In this document: positions 20,103 through 21,640 of the stretch, one piece after another
Layout of the letters: each line of letters begins with the position of its first letter
Position numbering within the stretch: position 1 is the first letter of the stretch
Assembly (NCBI GenBank): GCA_934248075.1
Contig: CAKQKH010000026.1
Span: 1 to 21,640 of the forward strand
Reading direction: 5' to 3'
Length of the DNA: 21,640 nucleotides
Source of the DNA: an uncultured Alphaproteobacteria bacterium
GTDB lineage: Bacteria; Pseudomonadota; Alphaproteobacteria; RF32; CAG-239
Made by a program: the position numbers and the translations under genes
Notes under the pieces: generated by a model
Databases searched by the model: none
Told to the model about the DNA's origin: nothing
The model's input: the letters and a program-made list of their open reading frames with translations, nothing else

Positions 20103-21191
20103 ATGAGCAGAAAGCAAGAAAAAACAATAATTAACACTATCATTGTTGATGATTGTGTTAAGGCAATGAATGAAATGGAAGAAAATTCGGTTGACCTGAT
20201 TTTTGCAGATCCCCCCTATAATCTTCAGCTTGGCGACGCGCTAACTCGTCCCGATAACAGCAATGTTAACGGAGTTTATGAGGAATGGGATAGCTTTGAG
20301 AGCCTTGCCGCTTATGATGATTATACTCGCAAATGGATGACAGCGGCGCGGCGAGTGCTTAAGGAAGACGGCGCATTGTGGGTTATCGGCTCTTATCATA
20401 ATATTTTTCGTGTCGGTTATATTTTGCAAGATTTGGGCTTTTGGATTTTGAATGATGTAATTTGGAACAAAACCAATCCGATGCCTAATTTTAAGGGTAC
20501 TCGTTTTACCAATGCGCATGAGACCTTGATTTGGGCGAGCAAGAATCCTAACTCTCGCTATACTTTTAATTATGAGGCGATGAAGGCGTTAAATGAAGAT
20601 ACCCAAATGCGCAGTGATTGGCAAATTCCGCTTTGCACCGGAAAAGAACGGTTAAAAGACGAACAAGGGGAAAAACTTCATCCTACCCAAAAGCCGGAAG
20701 CGTTGTTGTATCGGGTGATTATGTCTTCTTCCAAACCGGGCGATGTCATCTTAGATCCGTTCTTTGGCACCGGCACTACCGGAGCGGTGGCCAAAAAACT
20801 CGGGCGGAATTTTATCGGTATAGAAAAAGATGCTGCTTATGTTGCCGGAGCTAAGGCCAGAATAGATGCAATCAAGCCGGTGGAAAACGAGCTTTGTTTG
20901 GAATATACTTCCAAAAAACGTCAGCCGCGCGTGCCGTTTGGCAATGTGGTCGAGCGCGGATTGCTTAATCCTGGTGATGTTCTTTATGATATCAATCGCA
21001 AGCACTGCGCGGTTGTGCGTTCTGACGGCACTATCAAAAACGAGATTATGGAAGGATCTATTCACCAAGTCGGTGCCGCCGCTCAAAATGCTCCGGCCTG
21101 CAATGGTTGGGTCTATTGGTACTTTGAAGACGAAAATAAAAATCTGATTTGTATAGATGAGTTGAGGGCGCAGTTGAGGGCTGAGCAGTAA
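20103..21191 (+). CDS. ccrM: CcrM-type DNA adenine methyltransferase (GANTC)
   Basis: A 362-residue beta-class N6-adenine methyltransferase. The catalytic DPPY is at 36-39 (FADPPYNLQLGD), followed by the target-recognition region and HPTQKP (193-198), then the AdoMet-binding DPFFGTGTTG at 218-227. A C-terminal domain of about 90 residues (270-362; RVPFGNVVERGLL, then GSIHQVGAAAQNAPACNGW) is the extension that distinguishes cell-cycle methyltransferase CcrM from shorter restriction-linked enzymes. It methylates adenine in GANTC. No restriction endonuclease gene is nearby. The ATG at 20103 is chosen over an upstream in-frame TTG because it fits the family N-terminus and AGG lies 8 nt upstream. 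There is no GANTC between rnhB and this start. Confidence 0.95.
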   Translation: MSRKQEKTIINTIIVDDCVKAMNEMEENSVDLIFADPPYNLQLGDALTRPDNSNVNGVYEEWDSFESLAAYDDYTRKWMTAARRVLKEDGALWVIGSYHNIFRVGYILQDLGFWILNDVIWNKTNPMPNFKGTRFTNAHETLIWASKNPNSRYTFNYEAMKALNEDTQMRSDWQIPLCTGKERLKDEQGEKLHPTQKPEALLYRVIMSSSKPGDVILDPFFGTGTTGAVAKKLGRNFIGIEKDAAYVAGAKARIDAIKPVENELCLEYTSKKRQPRVPFGNVVERGLLNPGDVLYDINRKHCAVVRSDGTIKNEIMEGSIHQVGAAAQNAPACNGWVYWYFEDENKNLICIDELRAQLRAEQ

Positions 21192-21263
21192 AGTAGGCGA
21201 GGGCGTATAACAGCACATCTAAAGGTATTTGGTTCGGTCTCGGAAAATTCATGTACTACCCAA

Positions 21264-21305
21264 TTGTCATCCTGAGCAGAGCGAAGGATCCAGTAAAAAT
21301 ATAGC
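21264..21305. repeat. Interspersed repeat, GTCATCCTGAGC type
   Basis: GTCATCCTGAGCAGAGCGAA followed by GGATCCAG. ATCCT and AGGAT form a short stem. I recognise this as a widespread intergenic repeat type in bacterial genomes; no search was run. Confidence 0.6.
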
Positions 21306-21307
21306 CG

Positions 21308-21355
21308 ATGTCATTGCGCGAACGGCGGTTAGCCGTGAGAAGCAATCCATTTTTA
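21308..21355. repeat. Interspersed repeat, GTCATTGCGCGA type
   Basis: TGTCATTGCGCGAACGGCGG, then TTAGCCGTGAGAAGCAATCC. Outer ATTGC/GCAAT and inner CGGC/GCCG stems fold into one hairpin. A second common repeat type, distinct from its neighbour. Confidence 0.6.
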
Positions 21356-21396
21356 TCAAGAAACAATAAGGAAAGAGATAGTGCCTTATAAGTCTT

Positions 21397-21425
21397 CCCC
21401 CTTGACGGGGCGCGAGGAGCCTGAT
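21397..21425. repeat. CCCCTTGA palindrome with AGGAGCCTGAT tail, copy 1
   Basis: CCCC-CTTGAC-GGGG (21397-21410) is followed by AGGAGCCTGAT (21415-21425). The same 11-nt tail ends the window at 21630-21640 after another palindrome. Confidence 0.55.
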
Positions 21426-21450
21426 AGTGGCAGATTTTAACCACAATACT

Positions 21451-21480
21451 GTCATTCTGGCGAACGCCAGAATCCAGTGG
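21451..21480. repeat. Interspersed repeat, GTCATTCTGGCGAACGCCAGAAT type
   Basis: A perfect 9-bp stem (ATTCTGGCG / CGCCAGAAT) with a 2-nt loop at 21454-21473, followed by CCAGTGG. It shares the GTCATnCTG...CCAGT frame with the repeat at 21264. Confidence 0.7.
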
Positions 21481-21498
21481 GCATATGGCCTTATTATT

Positions 21499-21522
21499 CC
21501 TCCCCTTGATTTCAAGGGGAGG
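21499..21522. repeat. 11-bp perfect palindrome, CCTCCCCTTGA type
   Basis: CCTCCCCTTGA and TCAAGGGGAGG flank a TT loop. It belongs to the same family as 21578-21601. No T-run follows, so it is not a terminator. Confidence 0.75.
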
Positions 21523-21577
21523 CAAGGTGGGGTTTAATCACACATATCACTTGCCTCTAATTTTAAACCCCTCTCTA

Positions 21578-21601
21578 TCTCCCCTTAAAATTAAGGGGAG
21601 A
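21578..21601. repeat. 11-bp perfect palindrome, TCTCCCCTTAA type
   Basis: TCTCCCCTTAA and TTAAGGGGAGA flank an AA loop, 79 bp after the similar element at 21499. Same stem length and 2-nt loop. Confidence 0.75.
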
Positions 21602-21610
21602 CATAAGAGA

Positions 21611-21640
21611 TGCCCTTGAAATTAAGGGCAGGAGCCTGAT
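21611..21640. repeat. TGCCCTT palindrome with AGGAGCCTGAT tail, copy 2 (cut by the window end)
   Basis: TGCCCTT (21611-21617) and AAGGGCA (21624-21630) pair, and AGGAGCCTGAT (21630-21640) repeats the tail at 21415-21425. The 449-bp stretch from 21192 to the window end holds these repeats and no credible gene. Confidence 0.55.

Noticed and set aside
21256..21525. Minus-strand frames of 82 and 89 codons in the right-end repeat region
   Set aside because: They are translations of the palindromic repeats; no domain and no conserved start signal.

Overview
The window looks like a chromosomal segment of an uncultured, fairly AT-rich alphaproteobacterium. The main pointers are a CcrM-type GANTC adenine methyltransferase lying directly after rnhB, an MsbA-like exporter, PgpA, SlyX and initiator tRNA architecture. 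The taxonomic call is inference from gene content; no search was run. No phage, IS transposase, CRISPR array or plasmid gene is visible, and most genes are housekeeping or envelope genes.

Layout. 1-840 (+): an upstream terminator, a cold-shock protein gene with its own terminator, a 22-residue membrane peptide gene, and an initiator tRNA-fMet gene with promoter and terminator. 840-1600 (+): a cluster of five small hairpins, a possible 56-codon TTG-start reading frame, and a Nudix hydrolase. 1730-5594 (-): MsbA-like ABC exporter, a malate/lactate dehydrogenase with a missing C-terminal helix, and an aspartate-type aminotransferase, closely packed and ending in a strong terminator. 5713-8140 (-): a translationally coupled three-gene cassette (IspD/TarI-like cytidylyltransferase, SDR dehydrogenase/epimerase, AraD-like 4-epimerase) with its own promoter. 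8262-10576 (-): ugd and galE, overlapping, then a terminator. 10612-11568: promoter region divergent between ugd and a patatin-like phospholipase gene.

11551-14188 (-): Nudix hydrolase, a small membrane protein with a basic tail, a glycosyltransferase and PgpA. 14362-14670: tRNA-Pro(CGG) whose 3' end is repeated 183 bp downstream, each copy followed by its own terminator. 14677-17055 (-): HAD phosphatase and a PIF1-like helicase with a C-terminal WYL-like module. 17129-21191 (+): slyX, a flavin reductase-rubredoxin fusion, an S66 LD-carboxypeptidase/MccF-like peptidase, rnhB and ccrM. 21192-21640: a gene-free stretch packed with several families of short palindromic repeats.

How the genes fit together. 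Much of the centre makes or exports envelope material: UDP-glucose/galactose/glucuronate supply (Ugd, GalE), a probable CDP-linked pentose or pentitol precursor pathway, a glycosyltransferase, lipid flipping (MsbA-like) and phosphatidylglycerol synthesis (PgpA). The most interesting points are the cytidylyltransferase/SDR/AraD cassette, the duplicated tRNA-Pro end, the WYL-tailed PIF1 helicase with a symmetric bidirectional promoter shared with slyX, an internal start that could release free rubredoxin from the flavin reductase fusion, and the two palindrome clusters.
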